Shown here piece after piece: positions 48,254 to 56,965 of a stretch of DNA of 64,000 nucleotides. Every line of letters starts with the position of its first letter. The stretch's first letter is position 1. The stretch covers positions 930,001-994,000 of the forward strand of contig CAVSZC010000005.1 of assembly GCA_963732365.1 (NCBI GenBank), written 5' to 3'. The notes under the pieces are model-generated. The model searched no databases. It saw nothing but the letters and a program-made list of their open reading frames with translations, and had not been told where the DNA came from. The translations under genes and the position numbers were made by a program. The DNA is from SR-FBR-E99 sp963732365 (GTDB taxonomy: Bacteria > Bacteroidota > Bacteroidia > Bacteroidales > VadinHA17).

Positions 48254-50899
48254 ATGAAAGAGAGCGATCCCGAAGATAAAGATACCGGTGGTAATGCAGA
48301 GGAGCCGGGCCAGAAGAAGAACGGCGCCATACCGGAGGCCCTCCACACTGTGACGGCATTGTCAGGAATGTACCAGGACTGGTTTCTTGACTATGCCTCG
48401 TATGTAATACTTGAGCGCGCCGTGCCCCATATTGCTGACGGGCTTAAGCCTGTACAGCGCCGTATACTCTATTCAATGAAGCGCATGGATGACGGCCGCT
48501 TCAACAAAGTGGCCAACATTATTGGTCATACAATGCAGTTTCACCCTCATGGCGATGCTTCCATCGGCGATGCCCTTGTGCAGCTTGGACAGAAAGATCT
48601 GCTGGTAGATGCTCAGGGTAACTGGGGAAATATTTACACCGGCGACGGAGCCGCTGCACCGCGATATATCGAGGCACGTCTGTCAAAATTTGCTCTCGAG
48701 GTTGCATTCAACAGCAAGACTACAGAATGGATGAGCTCCTATGACGGCCGGAACAAGGAGCCCGTGACGCTGCCGGTCAAGTTCCCGTTGCTCCTGGCCA
48801 TGGGGGTGGAGGGGATCGCTGTCGGTCTGGCCTCAAAGATATTGCCCCATAACTTCAATGAGCTCATTGACGCTTCCATAAGCTACCTGCAGGGAAAACC
48901 TTTTGTTCTCTATCCTGACTTTCCGACAGCAGGCATGGTTGACGTAGCCAGGTATAATGACGGAATCAGGGGCGGTGCCGTAAAGGTGAGAGCAAGAATA
49001 GAAAAGGTTGACAAGAAGGGCCTGGTGATAACAGAACTCCCTTTCGGCAAAACAACCTCATCACTGATTGAGTCAATTGTCAAGGCGAACGACAGGGGAA
49101 AGATAAAGATCAAAAAGATCGATGACAACACCGCCGGAGGCGTAGAGATTGTCATCCAGCTGCAGTCAGGTATTTCTCCCGATAAAACCATTGACGCCCT
49201 GTACGCTTTTACTGACTGCGAACTGTCAATATCGCCCAACGCTTGTGTAATCACTGATGAAAACAGACCTGCCTTTATCGGTGTAAGCGATATATTGCGC
49301 TATTCGGCAGACCAGACAGTAAAGCTCCTAAGACGGGAGCTTGAGATACGCAAGTCTGAGCTGGAGGAAGAATGGCACTTTTCTTCCCTGGAAAAGGTCT
49401 TTATCGAGAAACGTATTTATCGCGATATTGAAGAATGCGAGACATGGGAAGCCGTTCTTGCAGCCATCGACAAGGGGCTTAAACCATATAAGAAACTGTT
49501 CAGACGGGAAATCACCCGCGATGACATCATCAGACTCACTGAGATAAAAATCAAGCGTATCTCAAAGTATGACTCCTCGCGTGCTGACGAACATATCAGG
49601 GGAATTGAAGGAGAGCTTGCGGAGGTTATTAATCATCTCGGGAATATTGTCCCGTATACAATTAACTACTACCGTCAGATCAAGAAGAAATACGGAAAGA
49701 ATGTTGAGCGCCGTACCGAGATACGAAACTTTGAGACTATTGAGGCCACCAAGGTGGTGGCAGACAATGCTAAGCTTTACGTAAACCGCCAGGAGGGTTT
49801 TGTTGGCACCGGACTAAAGAAGGACGAATTCGTATGCGACTGCTCTGACATAGATGACATTATAGTAATCAGGAAGGACGGAACATACCTCATTACCAAA
49901 GTAGCTGATAAACAGTTTGTCGGCAAAGATGTGATTCATGTTCAGGTGTTTCTCAGGAATGATAACAGGACGATCTATAATGTCGTCTATCAGGACGGAC
50001 GGGACGGGCCTCTTTATATCAAGAGGTGTGCACTGACAGGGCTTACCCGTGATAAGGAATACACTCTTGGCCGCAACCAGGAGACCACCCGCATCCACTA
50101 CCTCAGTGTCAATCCCAATGGGGAGGCAGAGGTGATAAAGATATTCCACAAGCCGCGTGCACGACTCAAGAAGCTGACATTTGAATTCGATTTCGGAGAG
50201 CTGGCTATCAAGGGGCGCTCCTCCATGGGTAATATTCTGACCAGGAATTCTGTGCAGAAGATCACCCTTAAAGAAAAGGGACTCTCGACTCTTGGAGGGA
50301 GGAAACTGTGGTTTGACGAATCGGTGATGAGGCTCAATGCAGACGGCCGCGGTAAGTATCTGGGCGAGTTCGCTTCAGAGGAAAGGCTTCTTGTAGTCAC
50401 AAAAGGAGGGAGCTACCGTACATCCGGCACTGACCTCTCACTCCACTTTGAGGATGATATCCTGATGATTGAAAAGTACCGGGAGTCGAAGATCTTCTCC
50501 GTCGTATACTGGGATGCTGAGCAGGGCTTCTATTATGTCAAGAGGTTCATGTTCGAGGAGACGGAGAGGCTTCAGTGCTTTATTGCCGAAAGCGACGGAT
50601 CAAAACTTGTAAGCATAACGGAGGTTGAATACCCCCGTTTTGAGATAAGCTTCGGAGGAAGTAACCAGGGAAGAAGAAATGAGATCATAGAGGTTGCCGG
50701 TTTCATAGGAGTGAAGAGTTTCCGTGCAAAGGGAAAAAGACTGTCCAGCTTCAGCGTCGCAGACATCCGTGAGCTTGAGCCGGTGGTCAGGAGTGAGGCT
50801 GCTCCTGCGCCGGCAGTTGCAGAGGAGGAAGAGACCCTGCCTCCAACGCAGGTACTGCCTCACGGGGACGACCCGGCACAGATGAAATTAGATCTTTAG
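48254..50899 (+). CDS. parC: DNA topoisomerase IV subunit A
   Basis: This 881-residue DNA-breaking/rejoining subunit pairs with ParE. Motifs are YASYVILERAVPHIADGLKP (~residues 46-65), the helix QFHPHGDASIGDAL (~93-106) and the catalytic tyrosine in APRYIEARLS (Tyr ~137). The C-terminal half forms beta-pinwheel-like repeats without a clear GyrA box, consistent with ParC. An acidic, low-complexity tail (residues ~845-881) ends the protein. The start is ATG 48254; two in-frame TTG codons at 48242/48245 are possible but less likely. aroK starts 5 bp after the stop. Confidence 0.93.
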   Translation: MKESDPEDKDTGGNAEEPGQKKNGAIPEALHTVTALSGMYQDWFLDYASYVILERAVPHIADGLKPVQRRILYSMKRMDDGRFNKVANIIGHTMQFHPHGDASIGDALVQLGQKDLLVDAQGNWGNIYTGDGAAAPRYIEARLSKFALEVAFNSKTTEWMSSYDGRNKEPVTLPVKFPLLLAMGVEGIAVGLASKILPHNFNELIDASISYLQGKPFVLYPDFPTAGMVDVARYNDGIRGGAVKVRARIEKVDKKGLVITELPFGKTTSSLIESIVKANDRGKIKIKKIDDNTAGGVEIVIQLQSGISPDKTIDALYAFTDCELSISPNACVITDENRPAFIGVSDILRYSADQTVKLLRRELEIRKSELEEEWHFSSLEKVFIEKRIYRDIEECETWEAVLAAIDKGLKPYKKLFRREITRDDIIRLTEIKIKRISKYDSSRADEHIRGIEGELAEVINHLGNIVPYTINYYRQIKKKYGKNVERRTEIRNFETIEATKVVADNAKLYVNRQEGFVGTGLKKDEFVCDCSDIDDIIVIRKDGTYLITKVADKQFVGKDVIHVQVFLRNDNRTIYNVVYQDGRDGPLYIKRCALTGLTRDKEYTLGRNQETTRIHYLSVNPNGEAEVIKIFHKPRARLKKLTFEFDFGELAIKGRSSMGNILTRNSVQKITLKEKGLSTLGGRKLWFDESVMRLNADGRGKYLGEFASEERLLVVTKGGSYRTSGTDLSLHFEDDILMIEKYRESKIFSVVYWDAEQGFYYVKRFMFEETERLQCFIAESDGSKLVSITEVEYPRFEISFGGSNQGRRNEIIEVAGFIGVKSFRAKGKRLSSFSVADIRELEPVVRSEAAPAPAVAEEEETLPPTQVLPHGDDPAQMKLDL

Positions 50900-50904
50900 A
50901 TCTG

Positions 50905-51432
50905 GTGAATATCTACCTGATAGGATTTATGGGCAGTGGTAAAAGCACCACCGGCAGGAAAATTGCTGCTTCACTGCGCTGGAACTTTGCTGATACTGAC
51001 AAGCTGATCGAAGCAGAGTATGGCATGTCAGTGCCGGATATCTTCACCCACAAGGGAGAGAAATTCTTCAGGGACGCAGAAGCCGTTGTCCTTCGCTGCG
51101 TATCCTCCAGAGCAAGGATGGTAGTGGCTTGCGGCGGGTGTACTCCCTGCTCGGAAGAGAACATCGGTATAATGAAAGACACCGGAGTGGTGGTGTACAT
51201 CAGACTCCCTGTCGCAGCACTTGTGAACAGGCTCGAAAGGTCCAGAACCAGCCGGCCCCTGCTTAAGAATCAAAGAGGCGCAGACCTTGCAGCAACCGTG
51301 ACAGAACTTCTGAACCAGAGGTCGCAGTGGTATGAAAGGGCTGATATTGTTGCCGACGGACTGGCCATGACAATTGATGATATTACGGGACAACTGGCTG
51401 CTTATATAAGGTCTTCGGGAGCTTATTTGTAG
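50905..51432 (+). CDS. aroK: Shikimate kinase
   Basis: This 175-residue kinase phosphorylates shikimate in the chorismate pathway. The P-loop is GFMGSGKSTTGRKIA (~residues 7-21), the shikimate-binding Asp is in FADTDKLIEAEYG (~30-42), FRDAEAVVL follows, and the shikimate loop is VACGGCTPC (~73-81). The LID Arg is in RSRTSRPLLK (~112-121). It starts with GTG, 5 bp after parC, so it is cotranscribed with the topoisomerase genes. Confidence 0.95.
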   Translation: MNIYLIGFMGSGKSTTGRKIAASLRWNFADTDKLIEAEYGMSVPDIFTHKGEKFFRDAEAVVLRCVSSRARMVVACGGCTPCSEENIGIMKDTGVVVYIRLPVAALVNRLERSRTSRPLLKNQRGADLAATVTELLNQRSQWYERADIVADGLAMTIDDITGQLAAYIRSSGAYL

Positions 51433-51457
51433 TTATGGCTATTTTTCTTTATCTTGG
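51426..51457 (+). promoter_or_regulatory. Possible promoter for the HEAT-like/nSTAND gene pair
   Basis: TTTG (51426-51429) and TATCTTGG (51450-51457) are 20 bp apart. The -7 box has one mismatch to TAnnTTTG. It lies partly within the end of aroK. Confidence 0.35.
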
Positions 51458-51504
51458 ATGATTGAGTCTGCAACTGCTACGGTGAGTATGAAATACATTC
51501 GGAA

Positions 51505-53826
51505 ATGAAAACCGGGTATCTATGGGTATTTTGGCTGGCGATGGCAGTTTCAGTGATCACCTCAGCTACCCTTGTACTTGTCCTGACAGAACTTTCCCTC
51601 TTTAAGGAATTCCCGATTCTCTACCTGGCCTCCCTGGCAGCAATTACCGGAGGTCTCATCATCATGATACGCAAGGATATTATCCCGTTTCTTTCATGGA
51701 GACTCAGGCTTCAGAGGAGGATGCTGGTAACTCCGCTGACATTGCTCCTCTTCTCCGGCCCGGCCGCTCTGGCTTATATCTATTTTGATCTTGCCGGGAC
51801 AGAACTGCTTGAACTGGTTATGGTGCTCCTTGCCTCACTCTCTGCCGTTTTCTTCTTCGTGACACTTTTCATATTTGCCATGCCGGGCTATTCTGTAATC
51901 AGTGAGTTCTTTCCGGGGAAGAAGCCAGGTCGGCTGATCAGGAGTGAATTAGCCGTCATGACGGCAGTGGCAGCTGCATTAATTTCAATAATTGCCATTG
52001 TCATAAATGAGCTTTCAGGAGGTGAGCCCACCGGATTTCTGGTGGCGCTGCCGCTCCTTGCGTTGATCCTTGTAATTCTCAATATTATCCTTTCGGCAAA
52101 GTTCAGGAATAAGGTCAGAGAGGGAATAAACACTCCGGCAAACAGGATTGCCGCCACTGCATCTGACCGATCGGGAAGAAGGTCATCAGACGGATTGCAG
52201 AGTCTTATTCTCTTTCACCGTGACTACCTTGATTTAATTTCCGGACGGCTTGACTTTCTCTCCACCGGCGGAGATGATTCATACGCGTCTGTGATAGTCC
52301 GATCGGCTGAGAGCACTTTTGATCCCGCACTCGTTCCTGCACTTAATGTAATTATTAACGGCATGAGATTCAGTGAGTCAGTAAGGCGTAAGGCTGCTAC
52401 GGCATTAAGTGATATTGAGACCTTCTATTCTGATCCTGTCAGAAACAGGGGAATGCTCAGGCGACCCGGAATCTCTGAGAGTGCTGCTTCAGCGAGGGCA
52501 ATACTTGTAAACAAAAGAGTACCGCAGCTGTCTGAGATACTGAAGTTGCTGAATGATGAAAACCCCGGGATAAAGAAGGCAGGGCTCGCTGCCGCAGGCC
52601 GGTTTGGTCTGATCCAGTTGCGCGAGGAGATCCTTCAGGCACTTGCAGTACCGGAGATATCCCGGGAAGCCTTTTATCTCCTGGTTCATTTTGGACCAGA
52701 CATCTATGGGGATATCATTGGCTCTGCAGTCAAGCCCCAGGGGAATGAGCAGGTAAGCATGATGATCATCAGGCTGCTGAGCCTGATGCATCCCGGGAAA
52801 GCTCTTCCGCACTTGACTCAGCTGATGCTGAATGCACCTGTAAGGGTGAAGACGGAGGCTGCAGGATACCTCGCCGCACCCGGATTTGATCAGGATGAAA
52901 TGCATCTCAGGAAGTCAGCCGATCTGGTTTCGAGGACTGTATATAATCTTGCCAGGCTGATTGCTTTCCGGATTGTAGCGGAAGAGAAGCAATACCTATT
53001 ACTTGCAAAGGCACTGCAGTGGGAGAGGAAAACCTATGAGAGGCTGCTGTCTGCTCTCATCTCACTGCTTTATGGATCGACATGTGCAGAAATGATAGGA
53101 GCAAATGCTGATGCCGGCACAGCATCAGGCTCTGAGATCGCTGCAGAGTTGATTGATACAGCCATCGCAGGTACTCTGCGTAAGCAACTCAATGCTCTTT
53201 TGGGTCATCATACTGATGCCGTAAGGCTGAGGGAGCTTGCATATTGCTTTCCGCTGAGGGAGGTGACTCGTAAAACGCTTACTCACAGCATACTGGCAGC
53301 TGACCAGAATATTACGGGCGTATGGAGCAAAGCATGTGCTCTTCATAAGATAGCTGAAGAGGGTCATGGTACTGAAAGGGAGGTGGTCGTATCCTACCTC
53401 TTCAGCGGAAGCCAGCTGCTTCAGGAAGAGGCAGCAAGGGTGATACGCTCAATAAACCATTCGTGGTTCAGCGAGGTGGAGGAGAGGCTTCCCGAACCTG
53501 TCAGGCGGAAAGCAGCGGCACTGATCAACGGACAGCTCCACGATATGGCTACCATTTTTGAGAAAGTACGTTTCCTGAGCCTCTGTTTCAGGACTATTCC
53601 TGAGGAAAGGATCATAGACCTGGCCGCAGGAATGAGTTATACCGAATCATATTATGGCGCCCCTTCAAAGGGATTGCTTAACTGGATTATTCCGTCAGAC
53701 ACTGGAAAAACCGGGCTTTACTCCCTGCATGTGGACGGTATCACAGATTTTGTCTTCCACTATTCCGAATACACTGATATCTTTGTTGATTATATGGAAG
53801 GTCAGGGCAAGGATAATGCCCCATAA
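51505..53826 (+). CDS. Six-TM membrane protein with HEAT-like helical C-terminal region
   Basis: This 773-residue protein is not one I can name. Residues 1-~196 hold six hydrophobic segments (about 5-27, 34-54, 74-93, 100-128, 146-165, 173-195). The remaining ~570 residues look all-helical with HEAT/armadillo-like repetition, for example around residues 348-372 (LSEILKLLNDENPGIKKAGLA, in part) and 412-450. No catalytic motif is visible. It is followed after 11 bp by an nSTAND-WD40 membrane NTPase, so the two are probably one operon and one complex. A degenerate ADP/ATP-translocase-HEAT protein is another possibility. A six-codon reading frame ends over its start codon. Confidence 0.7.
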   Translation: MKTGYLWVFWLAMAVSVITSATLVLVLTELSLFKEFPILYLASLAAITGGLIIMIRKDIIPFLSWRLRLQRRMLVTPLTLLLFSGPAALAYIYFDLAGTELLELVMVLLASLSAVFFFVTLFIFAMPGYSVISEFFPGKKPGRLIRSELAVMTAVAAALISIIAIVINELSGGEPTGFLVALPLLALILVILNIILSAKFRNKVREGINTPANRIAATASDRSGRRSSDGLQSLILFHRDYLDLISGRLDFLSTGGDDSYASVIVRSAESTFDPALVPALNVIINGMRFSESVRRKAATALSDIETFYSDPVRNRGMLRRPGISESAASARAILVNKRVPQLSEILKLLNDENPGIKKAGLAAAGRFGLIQLREEILQALAVPEISREAFYLLVHFGPDIYGDIIGSAVKPQGNEQVSMMIIRLLSLMHPGKALPHLTQLMLNAPVRVKTEAAGYLAAPGFDQDEMHLRKSADLVSRTVYNLARLIAFRIVAEEKQYLLLAKALQWERKTYERLLSALISLLYGSTCAEMIGANADAGTASGSEIAAELIDTAIAGTLRKQLNALLGHHTDAVRLRELAYCFPLREVTRKTLTHSILAADQNITGVWSKACALHKIAEEGHGTEREVVVSYLFSGSQLLQEEAARVIRSINHSWFSEVEERLPEPVRRKAAALINGQLHDMATIFEKVRFLSLCFRTIPEERIIDLAAGMSYTESYYGAPSKGLLNWIIPSDTGKTGLYSLHVDGITDFVFHYSEYTDIFVDYMEGQGKDNAP

Positions 53827-53837
53827 ACTGTTGCATC

Positions 53838-56800
53838 ATGACTGATTTGAAAGAAGACACCAGACCGAACCCCTTCCCTGGGCTGAGGGCCTTCAGGCCG
53901 GAAGAGGGACATCTATTCTTTGGCCGGATAGAGAGTACCATGAAAGTGGTTACCAGGCTCAAGGAAAACAGGTTTGTCTCCGTAATAGGAGCATCAGGAA
54001 GCGGCAAGTCGTCACTTGTGCTCTCAGGAGTCATACCCGCTCTTCTGAAAGAAAATGCCGAAGGGAAGAAGTCATGGTCATACCTGGTCTTCAGACCTTC
54101 GCTGAACCCGATTGACAACCTGGCATCAGAGCTTGCTGCACTGTCTGCAAAAGCCGGATTCAACCAGCTTCCGGTGTCAACAGTTGCTGCTTCACTGCAC
54201 AACAGGAGCGAAGGGATAACAGGTATAGTAAACAAGATAAGAAAAAACCTGAGGCAGCAGATAGTCATTGTCATTGACCAGTTTGAGGAGATATTCAGAT
54301 ACAGCCCGGCATCAACGAGGGGAACCCTCGGAGACGACGCCACAGACTTCATAGATATGATTGTCAGTGCCGTGACACAGCCCGATCAGGGTCTGCACAT
54401 ACTGCTGACAATAAGATCTGAATATGTCTCCGAGTGTTCGCGCTTTCACAGTCTTACCAGCCTCATGAACGGCAGCAGCTACCTCCTGCCGCAACTGAAC
54501 CGTGACACCATTGCTACAGTTATCGAGGGTCCGGTGAAAGTGTCGGGGGCAGCTATCGACCGTTCCCTTGTCAGGATGATCGTTTCCGACATAACTGAGG
54601 GTACAGGTCAGCTACCTGTTTTGCAGCATCTTCTGATGAGGCTGTGGAACCACTGGAGCAAAACCGGCGACATGAGCCGCCCTCTCAGCCTCACTGACTA
54701 TGAGGCGGTGGGAAGACTCAAGGGGGCAATAGCACAGCATGCGGGACAGGCATTGGAGATGCTTGACGAAAGGCATAAATATGTTTGTGCACGCATCTTC
54801 CGTACCATCACCCTGAGGACAGATGACGGCCGTGAGATCAGAAAACCGGAGCGTATATCGGCTATTGCGGCACAGACCGGTTGTACTGTGGATGAGATCA
54901 TCCGTGTGGTTGATGTGTTCAGGGCTCCGGACTATTCCTTCCTTACCCCTCCTGCATATGTGCCTCTGGACGAACACAGCATTATTGACCTCACACATGA
55001 GAGCATAATTAAACTGTGGGGTAATCTGAGGAAATGGATTGATGATGAGGAGGCCTCGCGAAGGACTTACCTGCAGCTTGCGTCAGCAGCAGCACTGTAC
55101 CAGGAGGGTAAGGGAAAGCTGTGGAGTGCCCCTGACCTGCTCATGGCGGTCCGCTGGAGGGAAGAAAATAAGCCTACCCTGGCCTGGGCTGAGAGACATG
55201 ACCCGGCCTTTGAAAGAACGATGCTCTTCCTGAAGAACTCGGAGGAAGAAAATCAGATACAGGAAGAATACAGTAAAAAAGAAGGGAAAACCAGGATCAG
55301 ACGTTCACGTCTGTTCAGCAGCCTTCTTGGTATGCTCGTGCTGCTCAGTCTGCTGGCCCTGGGAGCACTGTACACCATGAGGTTAAAAGCTGAGAGGCAG
55401 AAGTCAGTGGCATTACAGCTGAAAGATGAGGCTGTGGCAAACATGACTCTGCTGAATGACAGCCTGACTGTTCTTGCTGACACACTGGAAGTAACAACGG
55501 AGGAGGCTGACGCAGCGAGGATAACTGCATTGGCAGCCGATACAAGGGCAAGAGAGGCAGAAGTGCGGGCCTCAAAGGCTGACAGGATTATGACCGAGGC
55601 CGTAAACGAAAAGGCAGCTGCGGTGAGCAAGGCAACAGAGGAGAACAGAAGTAAAATGCTGACAGTTGGCAAGTCGCTGGCGGTGAGGTCTCTGGCTCAC
55701 TCTGACGACCAGGATATGCAGATACTGCTGGCATGGCAGGGTCATCTCTTCAATGAGAGATACTCTGGTATTCCGAATGACGCTGACATCTATTCGGCGT
55801 TATATGATATCAGCAAACGCTATGGCAATATCTATTACTCGCAGTACAGAATTGAAGGTAGTCAGGTCACTGCCATGGCACAGGATCCTTCGGCCGGCTT
55901 TTTATATACGGCTGATACCGGAGGAAGGGTAATGCGCTGGCAGTCTGACAGGCCGGAAAAGGGATACAATGTCATATGGTCCGGTGACAAGGTGATTGAA
56001 GCAATGACTGTCAGCCCTGATGCTGCATGGCTGGCCTGTGGCACAGCGACATCAGAGATCATAATGATACCCCTGACTGGTGACATGCTCAGCTATCAGA
56101 TAGAAGCCGGTGGCGGGAAAGTAACGGCCCTGGTCTTTTCCGGAACGGGTGACCGCATTTATTCATCAACCGCCGGAGGGGCTGTTGCAGTCTGGGATCT
56201 TAAAACGCACTCTTCCTCAGCGATGGATAACAATAACCAGGTAGTTACTTCACTCGATATTTCCCAGAACAACAGAATACTTGCCGGACTGACGGATGAC
56301 GGCCGTCTTTTGCTGTGGCATACCGATGCCCCTGGCAAGCCCTTCGTCCTGGATGCCGGAGGGAGGATAATAACCTCAGTCAGATTCATCCCCGGCGATG
56401 AACGTTTCGTGACAGGTGACAGGTCGGGTATAATAGATATCTGGAACGCTGATGCACAATCTGCCGGCAGTTTGGAAGGCCATTCATCAGGTATCTCAGC
56501 CATAGCCTTTGGAAGGATAGAGAATCAGATGGTTACCGCTGATGAGACCGGAGAGTTGAGACTCTGGTCCATGGCCAACCTCAGTCAGCCACCCGCTGTA
56601 ATAGATGACTGCAGGGAAGGAGTAGTGAATATTGCATTTACAAACGGAGAAAGATCATTTGTTACCGTAACAGACGCCTCTGTGACACAGAGACCTGCCC
56701 GGGTCAGCAGCATGACCGGTAATCTGTGCTCAAAGGTAACGCGTAATCTGACGCCTGCAGAATGGTCTGCGTTTGTCGGCAGCGACGTCGGGTATGAACC

Positions 56801-56861
56801 GACATGCCCCGACAAAACATATAAGATCAGGGTAAGAGAGATCAGGAGGGGAGGTCAGTAG
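53838..56861 (+). CDS. Membrane-anchored nSTAND-type NTPase with WD40 repeats
   Basis: This 1007-residue protein begins with NPFPGLRAFRPEEGHLFFGR (residues ~11-30), a hallmark of the nSTAND1 group. It has Walker A GASGSGKSS (~50-58), Walker B IVIVIDQFEEIF (~138-149), a sensor-like LLTIRSEYV (~191-199), a winged-helix-like region (~310-400), a membrane helix at ~492-514, a coiled coil (~515-620) and a WD40-type beta-propeller (~665-935; WD-like pairs such as AVWDLK, LLWHTD, DIWNAD, LRLWSM). STAND proteins usually oligomerise on sensing a signal and can serve signalling or anti-phage defence. No effector domain is visible. Partner gene lies 11 bp upstream. Confidence 0.85.
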   Translation: MTDLKEDTRPNPFPGLRAFRPEEGHLFFGRIESTMKVVTRLKENRFVSVIGASGSGKSSLVLSGVIPALLKENAEGKKSWSYLVFRPSLNPIDNLASELAALSAKAGFNQLPVSTVAASLHNRSEGITGIVNKIRKNLRQQIVIVIDQFEEIFRYSPASTRGTLGDDATDFIDMIVSAVTQPDQGLHILLTIRSEYVSECSRFHSLTSLMNGSSYLLPQLNRDTIATVIEGPVKVSGAAIDRSLVRMIVSDITEGTGQLPVLQHLLMRLWNHWSKTGDMSRPLSLTDYEAVGRLKGAIAQHAGQALEMLDERHKYVCARIFRTITLRTDDGREIRKPERISAIAAQTGCTVDEIIRVVDVFRAPDYSFLTPPAYVPLDEHSIIDLTHESIIKLWGNLRKWIDDEEASRRTYLQLASAAALYQEGKGKLWSAPDLLMAVRWREENKPTLAWAERHDPAFERTMLFLKNSEEENQIQEEYSKKEGKTRIRRSRLFSSLLGMLVLLSLLALGALYTMRLKAERQKSVALQLKDEAVANMTLLNDSLTVLADTLEVTTEEADAARITALAADTRAREAEVRASKADRIMTEAVNEKAAAVSKATEENRSKMLTVGKSLAVRSLAHSDDQDMQILLAWQGHLFNERYSGIPNDADIYSALYDISKRYGNIYYSQYRIEGSQVTAMAQDPSAGFLYTADTGGRVMRWQSDRPEKGYNVIWSGDKVIEAMTVSPDAAWLACGTATSEIIMIPLTGDMLSYQIEAGGGKVTALVFSGTGDRIYSSTAGGAVAVWDLKTHSSSAMDNNNQVVTSLDISQNNRILAGLTDDGRLLLWHTDAPGKPFVLDAGGRIITSVRFIPGDERFVTGDRSGIIDIWNADAQSAGSLEGHSSGISAIAFGRIENQMVTADETGELRLWSMANLSQPPAVIDDCREGVVNIAFTNGERSFVTVTDASVTQRPARVSSMTGNLCSKVTRNLTPAEWSAFVGSDVGYEPTCPDKTYKIRVREIRRGGQ

Positions 56862-56924
56862 GAAAACTTTTTCCTGCCTGTTATGTTCTTCTTCAGGAAG
56901 GCGGATCCTTCCGGAGGAATTGTC

Positions 56925-56932
56925 TATTTTTG
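56925..56932 (+). promoter_or_regulatory. Candidate gpmI -7 element (TATTTTTG)
   Basis: TATTTTTG matches TAnnTTTG, about 34 bp before the gpmI ATG. A small GGAAGG/CCTTCC hairpin (56897-56913) lies upstream and may belong to the end of the nSTAND transcript. Confidence 0.4.
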
Positions 56933-56965
56933 CATCCTGTTTTGAAATTTAAATTCTGCAACTGA

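Noticed and set aside
53838..56861. Calling the nSTAND-WD40 gene a proven anti-phage defence gene
   Set aside because: No effector domain, no defence-island neighbours and no mobile genes are visible. STAND architecture alone does not establish defence.
56866..56913. Rho-independent terminator after the nSTAND gene
   Set aside because: AGGAAAA/TTTTCCT has almost no loop and the GGAAGG/CCTTCC hairpin lacks a following T tract, so neither is a convincing terminator.
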